NCBI RefSeq assembly: GCF_007845645.1
Contig: NZ_VCQV01000005.1
Location: forward strand, 124,001-188,000
DNA: 64,000 nt
Origin: Leekyejoonella antrihumi
GTDB lineage: Bacteria > Actinomycetota > Actinomycetes > Actinomycetales > Dermatophilaceae
Direction: 5' to 3'
Positions 52,212-60,908 of the stretch are shown one piece after another. Below the pieces are notes generated by a model. That model worked only from the letters and a program-made list of their open reading frames with translations, did no database searches and had not been told where the DNA came from. The translations under genes were made by a program, and so were the position numbers. Within the stretch, counting starts at the first letter, position 1, and each line of letters begins with the position of its first letter.

Positions 52212-52547
52212 TCAGAGATAGAGGCCCGTGGACCCGCCCTCGACACGTTGTGCAGCGACGGCATGCAGGTCACGCTCCCGCAAGAGGATGTACCCGGTGG
52301 TCTGCAGCTCGACCTCGGCGCGATCCTCGGGATCGAAGAGCACGCGGTCACCGAGCTCGACCTGGCGCACGTGCGGGCCTACGGCAACGACCTTCGCCCA
52401 GGAGAGCCGCTTGCCGACGCTCGCCGTGGCGGGGATGACGATGCCACCCCCGGAGCGGCGTTCACCGCTCTCCTCGTCGAGCTGCACGAGCACGCGGTCA
52501 TGCAGCATCCGGATCGGGAGGCTGGCAGCACTCTTTCCGTCAGCCAC
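52212..52547 (-). CDS. GroES-like co-chaperonin paralogue
   Basis: A 111-residue GroES-fold protein: MLHDRVLVQLDEESGERRSGGGIVIPATA near the N-terminus and KVVAVGPHVRQVELGDRVLFDPEDRAEVEL in the core. There is no groEL beside it and the mobile loop lacks the usual hydrophobic triplet, so it is a paralogue rather than the main GroES. The stop is followed by strong hairpins. Upstream 12 bp is the DUF3618 gene on the same strand. Confidence 0.82.
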   Translation of the reverse strand: MADGKSAASLPIRMLHDRVLVQLDEESGERRSGGGIVIPATASVGKRLSWAKVVAVGPHVRQVELGDRVLFDPEDRAEVELQTTGYILLRERDLHAVAAQRVEGGSTGLYL

Positions 52548-52559
52548 GTAGGCCGCTCG

Positions 52560-52847
52560 TCAGCTGCGCACGCGGCGCAGGAGACCGAGAACGAGCAGGA
52601 CGCCACCGAGGCCACCCGCGATCTTGCCCACCTTGGCGTTGTCGACATCCCCCTCAGGAGTGCGAGTCATGTCGTTGGCCCGCAACTTGGCCGACTCCAC
52701 CTGACGCTTGGCGATCTCCTTCGGCTGCGCACGGAAGGCGAGCTCGTCGATCGTTCCCGCCAGCCGTTCGCGGCTGGCAGCGAGGTCGGCCTCGACCTGC
52801 TTTGCCGTTGGTGGCTTGGGCTTCTTGGCTTTGGCCTTGTCAGCCAT
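52560..52847 (-). CDS. DUF3618-domain protein
   Basis: A 95-residue protein with a Lys-rich N-terminus, the helix VEADLAASRERLAGTIDELAFRAQP typical of DUF3618, and one C-terminal hydrophobic segment (VGKIAGGLGGVLLVLGLLRR) that should anchor it in the membrane. Function unknown; members sit near envelope or stress genes. ATG 52847 has GAAGGAG upstream; the longer frame is antisense to bcp. Confidence 0.85.
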   Translation of the reverse strand: MADKAKAKKPKPPTAKQVEADLAASRERLAGTIDELAFRAQPKEIAKRQVESAKLRANDMTRTPEGDVDNAKVGKIAGGLGGVLLVLGLLRRVRS

Positions 52848-52919
52848 GCTGTCTCCTTCGTCGTCGGACTCGTCTGAGACGATAACGCAGATCACCATCG
52901 CATCTACGAGAGGACACTG

Positions 52920-53387
52920 ATGCCACGTCTCGAAGCCGGCCAGGCCGCCCCCAGTTTTACGCTCACCTCCGACCAGGGAAAGGACGTCGCACTGGCAGAC
53001 TATGCCGGCCGCCACCTGGTGATCTTCTTCTATCCCGCGGCGATGACGCCGGGCTGCACCACCGAGGCCTGCGACTTCCGCGACTCCCTCGCCCCACTGG
53101 TGAAGGCCGGCTACGACGTCATCGGGATCAGCCCCGACAAGCCCGAGAAGCTGGCACAGTTCGTCGAGAAGGAGTCGCTCACCTACCCGCTGCTGTCCGA
53201 CGCGGACAAGAGCGTCCTCGAGGCCTACGGCGCCTACGGCGAGAAGACGCTCTACGGCAAGAAGGTCATTGGAGTCATCCGATCGACGATGGTCGTCGAC
53301 CCCGACGGGAAGATCGAGCTGGCCCGCTACAACGTCAAGGCCACCGGCCACGTCGCCTCGCTGACCAAGGCCCTCAAGCTCGCCTGA
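52920..53387 (+). CDS. bcp: Thioredoxin-dependent thiol peroxidase (Bcp/PrxQ)
   Basis: A 155-residue peroxiredoxin reducing hydroperoxides in the cytosol. The peroxidatic cysteine is in AMTPGCTTEACDFRDS with the second, resolving cysteine five residues on, as in atypical 2-Cys PrxQ. Alongside are FYPAAMTPG and GVIRSTMVVDPDGKIE. Ends before tRNA-Leu. Divergent from the DUF3618 gene. Confidence 0.95.
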   Translation: MPRLEAGQAAPSFTLTSDQGKDVALADYAGRHLVIFFYPAAMTPGCTTEACDFRDSLAPLVKAGYDVIGISPDKPEKLAQFVEKESLTYPLLSDADKSVLEAYGAYGEKTLYGKKVIGVIRSTMVVDPDGKIELARYNVKATGHVASLTKALKLA

Positions 53388-53433
53388 GGGCCCGCGGGCA
53401 GCTGTGCAGGCAACTGGATAGGATTCCTGGCAC

Positions 53434-53515
53434 GCGGAAGTGGTGGAATAGGCAGACACGCAGGTTTTAGGTACCTGTGCCCTCGGGCGTGCGGGTTCAA
53501 GTCCCGCCTTCCGCA
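53434..53515 (+). tRNA. tRNA-Leu (anticodon TAG)
   Basis: Acceptor GCGGAAG (53434-53440) pairs with CTTCCGC (53508-53514); discriminator A53515. It has the long class II variable arm TGCCCTCGGGCGT. The anticodon loop TTTAGGT gives TAG. A TAGGAT -10-like hexamer lies at 53419-53424. Confidence 0.95.
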
Positions 53516-53517
53516 CA

Positions 53518-53847
53518 ATGAGGACCCAACATGTCAGTGTCATTGAGCAGGTGATCCTGCCGGTGCGCCCGGGCGAAGAAGCCGAGTTCGAGCGAGCGTT
53601 CGGCCACGCTCAGGCGATCATCCGCCGGCAGCATGGCTTTCGCAGCCTACGGCTTGCCCGCTGCCTTGAGCGGTCGAGCGACTACCTGCTCGTTGTGGAA
53701 TGGGAGCACCTGGAGGACCACACCGTGGGGTTCCGGGAGTCAGCGGACTACCAGCAGTGGCGCGCGCTACTACATCCCTTCTACGAGCCGGTGCCGACGG
53801 TGCTGCACTTCTCCGACGTCATCACCATCGCTCCTGCAGACGGGTGA
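53518..53847 (+). CDS. Antibiotic-biosynthesis-monooxygenase-domain protein
   Basis: A 109-residue ABM-fold protein: VIEQVILPVRPGEEAEFERAFGHAQAIIRRQHGFRSLRLARCLE, then YLLVVEWEHLEDHTVGFRESADYQQW. Its ATG follows the tRNA-Leu 3' end by two bases, so it has no own leader and is probably read through from the tRNA promoter, then cut by tRNA 3' processing. Function of this fold here is unknown. Confidence 0.85.
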   Translation: MRTQHVSVIEQVILPVRPGEEAEFERAFGHAQAIIRRQHGFRSLRLARCLERSSDYLLVVEWEHLEDHTVGFRESADYQQWRALLHPFYEPVPTVLHFSDVITIAPADG

Positions 53848-53881
53848 CCCCCGGTCGCGCATGATGACGGACACTGCTGCG

Positions 53882-54463
53882 TCAGATGTCGAGGTGCCCG
53901 CCAACGCTGGACCGCCAGGCGCCGAGCGGGCTGCCCGGAACGTCCTCCTCGGTGACTGCTTCACCGCAGATCCGCAGACCTCGCGCCTGGTAGTTCGCCA
54001 GCGCAGCGGGACCGTCGAGCGAGCAGGTGTGGACCCAGACCCGCCGCACGACGCCGATCTCGTGGCGCTCGTGCAGCGTCCACGCCGCCGCGATGCCCTG
54101 CTCGAGCAGCGCAGCGCCGAGGCCCCGGCCGATCGCCGACTCCACCAGTCCGAAGTAACGAATCTCCGCGTGGGAGCTCTCCTCGATGCCCGCAGGCTGG
54201 ATCTGGATGAATCCCAGCGGCACACCGTCGCCGTAGGCAACCAGAAACTCGGTGCCGATCGCCGCGATCTCCGACTCCCACGCCTGTCGGGTCCACGGCA
54301 GGCGGTCGATCCAGAACCATGGCCCGCCGACCAGCCCGTAGAGGAAGCGCGCATACTCCGGCGTCATCCCTCCGGCTCGCTCGATGCGGGTGCCGGGCGA
54401 CAGCTCACGCACAACGCCATGCGGCGGTTGAAGCATCTCAAGCGTCCAGGTGGTCACGCGCAC
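53882..54463 (-). CDS. GNAT N-acetyltransferase
   Basis: A 193-residue acetyltransferase with IRYFGLVESAIGRGLGAALLEQGIAAAW, where GRGLGAAL is the acetyl-CoA pyrophosphate loop (Q/RxxGxG/A). EFLVAYGDGVPLGFIQIQPAG precedes it. Substrate unknown. It lies downstream of marR on the same strand, 46 bp apart, and could be its target. Confidence 0.85.
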   Translation of the reverse strand: MRVTTWTLEMLQPPHGVVRELSPGTRIERAGGMTPEYARFLYGLVGGPWFWIDRLPWTRQAWESEIAAIGTEFLVAYGDGVPLGFIQIQPAGIEESSHAEIRYFGLVESAIGRGLGAALLEQGIAAAWTLHERHEIGVVRRVWVHTCSLDGPAALANYQARGLRICGEAVTEEDVPGSPLGAWRSSVGGHLDI

Positions 54464-54509
54464 TCTTCGATGGTGTCACAGGCGAGCTCGCCCCCACGGC
54501 GTCGGCTCG

Positions 54510-55034
54510 TCAGTCCTCCGCGGGCTCCTTCTCATCGCCCTGCGGGATGTCACCCAGCCCGACCAGCAGCTTGCGCAGCAGCTCGGCCAGCTGCTTCTGC
54601 TCTCCATCGCTCAGGCTCTCCATCAGCTTGATCTCATGAGCGACGTGACTGTCGATCACCTCGTTGATCAGCTCACGGCCGCGGCGGGTGAGCACCACCA
54701 CGATGATCCGCCGGTTGTCCGGGTCCAGCTCACGCTTGACCAGCCCCTTGTCGACCATTCGGTCGATGCGGTTGGTGATCGCACCCGACGTCACCATCGT
54801 CAGCTCGCCGATCACACCCGGCGTCAGCTTGTACGGGCTGCCGGACCGGCGCAAGGTAGCCAGCACGTCGAACTCACCGGGCAGCAGGTCGAAACCGGCG
54901 AAGTTCTCCCGGATCGACTTGTCCAGCAGCGACGAGGCCCGCGACATTCGCCCGATGACACCCATGGGAGTCGAGTCCAGCTCGGGGCGGACATCGGCCC
55001 ACTGCTCTCTGATCTGGTCGACGGTGTCGTGCAC
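54510..55034 (-). CDS. MarR-family transcriptional regulator
   Basis: A 174-residue regulator with the winged helix LTPGVIGELTMVTSGAITNRIDRMVDKGLVKRELDPDNRRIIVVVLTRRGRELINEV in the middle and helices for dimerisation at both ends. Acidic C-terminus. Ligand unknown; candidate targets are the GNAT gene behind it and the Pr6Pr-type membrane gene divergent from it. Confidence 0.92.
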   Translation of the reverse strand: MHDTVDQIREQWADVRPELDSTPMGVIGRMSRASSLLDKSIRENFAGFDLLPGEFDVLATLRRSGSPYKLTPGVIGELTMVTSGAITNRIDRMVDKGLVKRELDPDNRRIIVVVLTRRGRELINEVIDSHVAHEIKLMESLSDGEQKQLAELLRKLLVGLGDIPQGDEKEPAED

Positions 55035-55150
55035 GAAGGCTCCTCGGGCTGCGGCTGCTGGTGACCGGACCGTATCAACACCGCGCGAGAACGGAGACCT
55101 CCAACGGACCGACTACGCGCAATGGTGACCTTTGCTCGTGGGTATCAGCC

Positions 55151-55192
55151 TAAACTCAGCCCATGCACACCGCCGCACGTCACCGGGCCTGA
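55151..55192 (+). promoter_or_regulatory. -10 element and nine-codon leaderless ORF before the Pr6Pr gene
   Basis: TAAACT (55151-55156) is six bases before ATG 55163, which opens the frame MHTAARHRA and stops at TGA 55190-55192, overlapping the ATG of the membrane protein as TGATG. The layout suits a leaderless leader peptide with coupled translation. Confidence 0.45.
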
Positions 55193-55854
55193 TGCGCTTC
55201 GCCCGCGCCTGGCACGGCCTGGTCACCGCGGTCGCAGCCTTCGCGATCGTCTTCCAGCTCATCCTGGTCATCCGTGGATCCGACGTCCTGACATCCGCTG
55301 AACCACCGGGCTCCGGCGAGCGGCTGATCCGGTTCTTCAGCTATTTCACCATCCTGAGCAACCTCCTGGTCCTCTACACCTCCGCCACCCTCACCGCGAA
55401 TCCTTCACGCTCGGGCCGGGTGTGGAATGTGCTGCGCCTGGATGCCATAACCGGGATCGTCGTCACCGGCGTGGTCCACTGGTTCTTCTTGCGACCTCTT
55501 CTCCGGCTCAGCGGCGGGCCGCTCGTCGCGGACAAGCTCCTGCATGTGGTCGTGCCGGTCCTGGCCGTCGTCGGCTGGCTGGTGTTCGGGCCGAGGCTGC
55601 GGATCGGATGGGGCACGGTGCTCCCATCGCTCATCTATCCACTGGCCTGGATCGCCTACACACTGCTGCGCGGGGCCGCCACCGGCTGGTACCCGTACCC
55701 GTTCGTCAACGTGCGGACGCACGGCTACGGCGTGGTGACCGTGAACTGTATCGGTATCGCCGCACTGCTGCTCGCGATCTCGGTGCTGCTCCTGCATGCC
55801 GACCGATGGCTGGTCCGCGCCGGCCTCGCCAGGGTCAGCCGACAGTCACCGTGA
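55192..55854 (+). CDS. Pr6Pr-family membrane protein
   Basis: A 220-residue protein with six to seven membrane helices (for example AVAAFAIVFQLILVIRG, LIRFFSYFTILSNLLVLYTSATL, GIVVTGVVHWFFLRPLL, HVVVPVLAVVGWLVFG, and GIAALLLAISVLLLHADRW). The F(S/T)YFTxxSN segment and DKLLHVVVP fit the Pr6Pr (FAR-17a/AIG1-like) family of unknown role. ATG 55192 overlaps the stop of a short leader frame. Its last 20 bp overlap the molybdoenzyme gene on the other strand. Confidence 0.8.
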   Translation: MRFARAWHGLVTAVAAFAIVFQLILVIRGSDVLTSAEPPGSGERLIRFFSYFTILSNLLVLYTSATLTANPSRSGRVWNVLRLDAITGIVVTGVVHWFFLRPLLRLSGGPLVADKLLHVVVPVLAVVGWLVFGPRLRIGWGTVLPSLIYPLAWIAYTLLRGAATGWYPYPFVNVRTHGYGVVTVNCIGIAALLLAISVLLLHADRWLVRAGLARVSRQSP

Positions 55855-57445
55855 TGGTGTCGTAGCCGCTCGAACCGTTCGGAGCGGGCGCTGCCTGCAC
55901 CGACGTCTGCACTGCACCGGTGTCGTCAGTGGCGCGCACCGCGATGGTGTGCTGGCCCTTGGTCGCGGGCCACTCGTAGACCCACTGGCGCCACGCGTCG
56001 ATGCTCGCATCGGTCCCGAGCCGCGCGGTCTGCCACGGGCCGTTGTCAATGCGGACCTGGACCGCCTTGACCCCCCGGTGCTGCGCCCAGGCCACACCGG
56101 CAACCGCCACCTTCCCGTTGGCGCCGGGCTTGACCTGGGTGCCGTTTTGGGGCACATCGATGCGTGACGAGGTCTTGACCGGGCCCATCTGCGACCACCC
56201 GCGCGGCGTCCAGTAGCCCTGGTCCTTCGCATACGTGGTGACCTTCAGCTCGGTGACCCATTTCGTCGCACTGACATAGCCATACAGGCCAGGCACGACG
56301 ATCCGCGCCGGGAACCCGTGCTCGGGCGGCAGGGCCTGACCGTCCATCGCGACGGCGACGAGGGCGTTGCGGTTATCGGTGAGCGCGCTCAGCGGAGTGC
56401 CCGCGGTCCAGCCGTCCGCGCTGGTCGACAGCACCATGTCCGCGCCCGGCTTCACCCCGGCCTCCGCGAGCAGCTCCCGCACCGGCCAGCCCGTCCAGAT
56501 CGTGTTGCCGTTGAGGCTGCCGCCGACCTCGTTCGACACACACATCAGGGTGATCATCGCGTCCTGCATCGGCTTGGTCTGCAGCGTGGGCCAGTCGACC
56601 TCCACCTCGTGCTCGACCATGCCCGTCACCCGCAGCCGCCACGTGTCCGGGTTCACCTGGGGCACCACCAGAGCCGTGTCTATGCGGTAGAACTCGTCGC
56701 TCGGGACGATGAACGGCGTCACCCCGGGCACACCGACCGACGCGCCTGCGGGGACCGTGACCGGGCGCGGCACCTTGGGCACCACGAATGCCGCTCGCGC
56801 CTGCTGCACCGCACGCGCCGACCCGCTGATCGCGCGCCCCGCCGTGGTCATCAGCGCGCCGACCACGACCGCACCCAGCGCGGCGCCCAGCACGCGTCGG
56901 CGATCGACCATTGCGCGGGCCACCGGCTCCGTGTTGCCGGGTTCGTCCGTGTGGCGGCTCTGGCCGGCGGGCTCCGTCAGCAGTCGGCGTCGCCAGATGG
57001 ACAGCGTCCACAAGCCGACCAGCGCGCCCAGCAGCAGCGGCACCAGGTCCACGCCAGAGGCGTGCGGCCTGGAGATCACCGCGGCACCCGCGACCGCTAC
57101 GAGGACGACGAAGAGCACCAGGGCAGCCATCACCCGGCGCACCAACAGCACCCCGATCAGCATGCTGAGCACCAGCAGCACCACGGCGATGCCTGCCAGC
57201 AGAATCTGCTTGTCGTGCGTCCCGAAGTTGTTGACGGCGAAGTTCTTCAGCCATGGTGGTGTGCGATCGATGAACGCACCCCCGACGGCGAGCACCGGCG
57301 AGGGTGTACCGCTGCTCCAGCCGGCGCGCTGCATCAGGCCGGCGAGCAGCTCGGCCACCCCGATCGTGATCGCTCCCGCAGCGACTCCCCCTGGCAGCCC
57401 GCGCGTCAGCAGCCGGCCCCCTTCGCCACGGGACGATCCGGTCAT
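55835..57445 (-). CDS. Molybdopterin-dependent oxidoreductase (sulfite-oxidase family), membrane-bound
   Basis: A 536-residue protein. Residues 1 to about 160 contain four to five membrane helices; a second arginine-led hydrophobic segment (DRRRVLGAALGAVVVGALMTTAGRA) follows at 180-205. The catalytic domain has the molybdenum ligand cysteine in ITLMCVSNEVGGS, plus GNTIWTGWPVRELL and PARIVVPGLYGY; the C-terminal dimerisation domain ends in TITVTVG. The substrate side faces outside. True substrate unknown. It overlaps rdgB by ATGA-type contact at 57442-57445. Confidence 0.9.
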   Translation of the reverse strand: MTGSSRGEGGRLLTRGLPGGVAAGAITIGVAELLAGLMQRAGWSSGTPSPVLAVGGAFIDRTPPWLKNFAVNNFGTHDKQILLAGIAVVLLVLSMLIGVLLVRRVMAALVLFVVLVAVAGAAVISRPHASGVDLVPLLLGALVGLWTLSIWRRRLLTEPAGQSRHTDEPGNTEPVARAMVDRRRVLGAALGAVVVGALMTTAGRAISGSARAVQQARAAFVVPKVPRPVTVPAGASVGVPGVTPFIVPSDEFYRIDTALVVPQVNPDTWRLRVTGMVEHEVEVDWPTLQTKPMQDAMITLMCVSNEVGGSLNGNTIWTGWPVRELLAEAGVKPGADMVLSTSADGWTAGTPLSALTDNRNALVAVAMDGQALPPEHGFPARIVVPGLYGYVSATKWVTELKVTTYAKDQGYWTPRGWSQMGPVKTSSRIDVPQNGTQVKPGANGKVAVAGVAWAQHRGVKAVQVRIDNGPWQTARLGTDASIDAWRQWVYEWPATKGQHTIAVRATDDTGAVQTSVQAAPAPNGSSGYDTITVTVG

Positions 57446-58047
57446 GTCAGCACACCTGCCAGATCCGGCCCCAGCGCGCGAAGCGCCTGACCCCGGTGTG
57501 AGATCGCGTTCTTCTCGTCGTTCGTCAGCTGAGCCAGCGTGCGGCCGCCGGGCAGCTGAAAAATCGGGTCGTAACCGAACCCGTTGTCACCGCGCGCCCG
57601 ACGCGTCAGCGTCCCGGCCAGCTCCCCGGAATGGACGCGAGTGCTGCCGTCGGGCATGGCCAGAGCGACGCAACAGATGAAGCGGGCGCTCAGCCGCTCG
57701 GCGGCCACGTCGGCGGTCTGCGCGAGCAGCAGGTCGATGTTCGCCTGGTCCGCACCGTGCCGCCCCGACCACCGGGCGCTGAATACACCCGGACAACCCC
57801 CGAGCACGTCCACCGCCAGGCCCGAGTCGTCGGCGACCGCCGGCAGCCCGGTGCCAGAGGACACCGCCCGCGCCTTGAGCAGCGCGTTCTCCTCGAACGT
57901 CACACCGGTCTCCACCACATCGTCCACATCAGGGAATTCGGAGACGGAGACGATCTGGATGTCTGACAACCGAGACTCCTGCGCAACCAGCTGCTGCATC
58001 TCGCGCAGCTTGCCGGTGTTGCGGGTCGCCAGCACCAACGTGGTCAT
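57442..58047 (-). CDS. rdgB: Non-canonical purine NTP pyrophosphatase (RdgB/HAM1)
   Basis: A 201-residue Ham1 enzyme hydrolysing XTP, dITP and [21 protein letters not shown] at the N-terminus, [24 protein letters not shown] and [13 protein letters not shown] are the nucleotide-binding motifs. Its start overlaps the stop of rph (ATGA), the usual rph-rdgB pair, and it overlaps the molybdoenzyme downstream. Confidence 0.95.
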   Translation of the reverse strand: MTTLVLATRNTGKLREMQQLVAQESRLSDIQIVSVSEFPDVDDVVETGVTFEENALLKARAVSSGTGLPAVADDSGLAVDVLGGCPGVFSARWSGRHGADQANIDLLLAQTADVAAERLSARFICCVALAMPDGSTRVHSGELAGTLTRRARGDNGFGYDPIFQLPGGRTLAQLTNDEKNAISHRGQALRALGPDLAGVLT

Positions 58048-58823
58048 GTCAGACGCTCACGCGCCGGCGCGTCGAGCGCCTGCTGCTGCAGGCTGGTCAG
58101 GTCGACGATCCCGTGGGCCGCAAGGTCGAGCAGCGCGTTCAGCTCGTCGCGGTCGAACGGGGCGCCCTCGGCGGTGCCCTGCACCTCGACGAATCCGCCC
58201 GCGCCGGTCATCACGACGTTCATGTCGGTCTCCGCCGTCGAGTCCTCCGGGTAGTCCAGGTCGAGGACCGGGCGTCCACCGACGATGCCGACGCTGACGG
58301 CGGCGATCGATCCGGTGAGCGGCTGGGCCTTCGGAGCGATGAGCTTCCTGGAGCGCGCATCCTCGATCGCGTCCACGAGTGCGACGTAGGCGCCGGTGAT
58401 GGAGGCGGTGCGAGTGCCGCCATCGGCCTGGAGCACGTCGCAGTCGAGGATGATGGTGTTCTCGCCCAGCGCCTTGGTGTCGATCACGGCGCGCAGGCTG
58501 CGGCCGATCAGGCGAGAGATCTCATGGGTGCGGCCGCCGACCTTGCCCTTGCGGGACTCCCGGCCGGAGCGGGTGTTGGTCGCGCGCGGCAGCATCTCGT
58601 ACTCCGCCGTGACCCAGCCGGTGCCCTGGCCCTTCAGCCAGCGCGGCACCCCCTCGGTGAACGAGGCGGCGCACAGTACACGGGTGCGGCCGAACTCCAC
58701 CAGCACGCTTCCCTCGGCGTGGTCGAGCCAGCCTCGGGTAATGTGCACCTCGCGGAGCTGGTCGGGGGTGCGGCTGTCATGTCGAGCAAGGGTGCCTCCC
58801 GCTTGCGGGGCATCAGTTGTCAT
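58044..58823 (-). CDS. rph: Ribonuclease PH
   Basis: A 259-residue phosphorolytic 3'-5' exoribonuclease that trims tRNA 3' ends. Motifs: [81 protein letters not shown] and [21 protein letters not shown] 58823 gives normal length; the frame extends to 59117 without a credible start. Co-transcribed with rdgB. Confidence 0.96.
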   Translation of the reverse strand: MTTDAPQAGGTLARHDSRTPDQLREVHITRGWLDHAEGSVLVEFGRTRVLCAASFTEGVPRWLKGQGTGWVTAEYEMLPRATNTRSGRESRKGKVGGRTHEISRLIGRSLRAVIDTKALGENTIILDCDVLQADGGTRTASITGAYVALVDAIEDARSRKLIAPKAQPLTGSIAAVSVGIVGGRPVLDLDYPEDSTAETDMNVVMTGAGGFVEVQGTAEGAPFDRDELNALLDLAAHGIVDLTSLQQQALDAPARERLT

Positions 58824-59331
58824 AGCACCAGCGTAGATCGCTGCGCTCAACTTCGACCCACCGCTCGGCGGTGGGCCGAACCTGCCTGCCTGGCTGTCGA
58901 GATGCAGCCCAGTTTGGATGCGGCGCGCGGCGCAGATCACGCCCGGCCGACTACCTGGAGTCGACGACTGGTCGGTCTGTTTGACTCGTATGTGGTCACC
59001 GGCCGGGTGGAGTTGGCGGCCCGCAAGCGTTGGTTCCGATGGTTGCGAGGCGGCGCAGTCGCCGGGACCGCAGATAACCGACTTGCTCGAACCGCTCGAC
59101 TTCCGACCGAGCCGCACCGCTCACCCGCCAGGCGTCCCGGAGGCAGACCTGTGGGGTGCGAAACTGCCCGATGCGTTGTGCACATACAGACGCGAGGACG
59201 GCCCGAGCCGCCCCACAAGCCGAACCACCAGCGGCGACGGTCACGGCCGGAGTGGAACTCCGACCTCACATTTCGCGGGATCGTCACGCACGGTTTTCGA
59301 AGGACCATGAGTTGCGTTCGAGCATTCCGCT
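58824..59331. other. 508-bp stretch without a recognisable gene
   Basis: Short open frames on both strands lack any family likeness and show poor codon bias. It holds the rph promoter region at its left end and runs into a pseudogene on the right. The region looks decayed. Confidence 0.55.
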
Positions 59332-59790
59332 GCCGTCAAAGTTCTGGTGTTCCGGCCTGTCCTCGTACCGCTGGAGGCTGCGCTCGGGTTCCTCCTCGCC
59401 ATCGGCGCGACCTTCGGGCACTGGTCGCCGTGTTCCAGTGGGGGTGGCTGGCCGGCCTGTTCGGGGTCTCGCAGACCGGCCCGATCGTCAGCTTCCTGCC
59501 GATCATCATGAACGGCTGTCTTCTCCGGCTTCATCTTCGGCGACAACGCCCAAATCAAGTCGGTCGGCTTCGCTCTGGCCTTCGGCGTCCTGGTCGATGT
59601 GCTCGTCGTGCGCATGGCCATCGTCCCGGCAGTAATGCCGCTGCTCGGGCACTCGGCCTGGTGGCTGCCGCGTTGGCTGGCCCGCGTGCTGCCCAATGTG
59701 GACGTCGAGGGACAGTCGTTCCATGAGTTCCTCAACGAGAGCAAGGACACAGCGGACGACGACGGCTCGTCATTGGTGACACAGGTGTGA
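59332..59790 (+). pseudogene. Degraded MMPL-family transporter (RND superfamily), C-terminal remnant
   Basis: Three pieces of an MMPL protein follow each other in changing frames. 59335-59399 gives VLVFRPVLVPLEAALGFLLA; after a one-base loss near 59402 the frame changes to LVAVFQWGWLAGLFGVSQTG and ends in SFLPIIM; then about 50 codons (including the DYQVFLVSRMRE-type core) are missing; at about 59520 the last part resumes as VFSGFIFGDNAQIKSVGFAL and runs through RMAIVPAVMPLLG and AWWLPRWLARVLP to a stop at 59790. The N-terminal two-thirds is absent. Clearly non-functional; identified by protein likeness. Confidence 0.85.
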
Positions 59791-60129
59791 CCAGCGCGCC
59801 GATCTGCGCTCCGCTCTCGCGCCGATGTACGTGCAGACCGTCTGCGACGAGACGTTCGTTACCGTCGCCGAAGCCCATGTCGCATGACGATCGCCTTGTG
59901 ACATGCTCGCTCCCTCATCGCGGCCGCGCTGATGGCCGCCGAACCGACCTATGGCCATACACGACCTGCAGGTCCTTTGCAGGTGACGGCCTGGTGGTCG
60001 ACTCACATGCTCGACCGAGTCCATCGAGGCAGACTCGTCGCCGGTGACGACTCGCTTGCGGTGAGCCATTCGGAGCGTCTAGCCGGCGCCTTCTGGTTGG
60101 CGTGAGTGTTGACGGCGACGCTCGGTTGG
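59791..60129. other. 339-bp stretch without a convincing gene
   Basis: One frame reads RADLRSALAPMYVQTVCDET and stops at about 59890; it is protein-like and may be the tail of a lost gene, but has no start. The rest shows nothing recognisable. Confidence 0.45.
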
Positions 60130-60771
60130 TTAGGTCGGTACGCAGAAGATCCGGGGAAACTCGTGGGCCGCGTCGTCATCGCCGGTGATGATGAGTCGGC
60201 CCTGGCTTTGGGCATGGCTGACGGTCTCGCGCCCAAACGCGACGGCGCGCAGGGTATGGGCATCGGTGGTCAGGTGCGTTGGGCCGACACTGCCTTCGTC
60301 GCGTTGGATATCGATCGCCTGGTCGATGACAGTAAGACGGAAGTTCTGCCGGTCGACGGTGATGCCCAGGGTGATCTCCAGGCCGCAGTCGGTGTCGAAC
60401 AGGGTCTTCAGCGCCAACATCAGTGCGTCGACACCCAGGTCTGCCTCGGTGTCGTTAGGCTCACGGCTTCCCCATCGCCCGAGTTCGACCAGTACCGGCT
60501 CGAGGGCACGTCCACGGTCGGTGAGTTCGTAGATGGCGACGTCGGCCGGTGGGGGCAAGATGCCCCGTCGAACGATTCCGTCCCCCTCGAGCTCGTGAAG
60601 TCGCTGGGACAAGACGTTCGGGCTGATCCCGTGCAGTCCGGCGCGAATGGCTCCGAAACGCTTCGGCCCGAGCAGGAGTTCACGCACAATGAGGACCGCC
60701 CAACGCTCACCGATGACAGCAAGAGCGCGAGCGACTCCACAGGGATCGTCGTAACGACGGATCTTCGCCAT
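60130..60771 (-). CDS. HxlR-family regulator with C-terminal domain
   Basis: A 213-residue regulator. The HxlR winged helix is at about 8-100: PCGVARALAVIGERWAVLIVRELLLGPKRFGAIRAGLHGISPNVLSQRLHELEGDGIVRR. The extra 100 or so residues may form an SCP2-like ligand domain. A cysteine at residue 11 sits where redox-active cysteines are found in some HxlR proteins. ATG 60771 gives a normal start; the leader contains a palindromic operator shared with the divergent hydrolase. Confidence 0.9.
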   Translation of the reverse strand: MAKIRRYDDPCGVARALAVIGERWAVLIVRELLLGPKRFGAIRAGLHGISPNVLSQRLHELEGDGIVRRGILPPPADVAIYELTDRGRALEPVLVELGRWGSREPNDTEADLGVDALMLALKTLFDTDCGLEITLGITVDRQNFRLTVIDQAIDIQRDEGSVGPTHLTTDAHTLRAVAFGRETVSHAQSQGRLIITGDDDAAHEFPRIFCVPT

Positions 60772-60810
60772 GCGTCCAACCGTAGCGCAGTCGGCTTGCA
60801 TTTCCGTACT

Positions 60811-60837
60811 TAGCAGTCCTAACCTAGGACGATGCTA
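60811..60837. promoter_or_regulatory. Palindromic operator between HxlR and hydrolase genes
   Basis: GTCCTA (60816-60821) and TAGGAC (60825-60830) form a perfect inverted repeat around ACC, framed by TAGCA (60811-60815) and TGCTA (60833-60837). It lies 40 bp before the HxlR start and is the obvious site for that regulator. Confidence 0.6.
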
Positions 60838-60908
60838 CCCGAGCAAGAGGATCACACATCGCCGGTGGGCGCTCCGGAGGCTCGGACCCGCGTGCCGGGG
60901 CGGATGTC

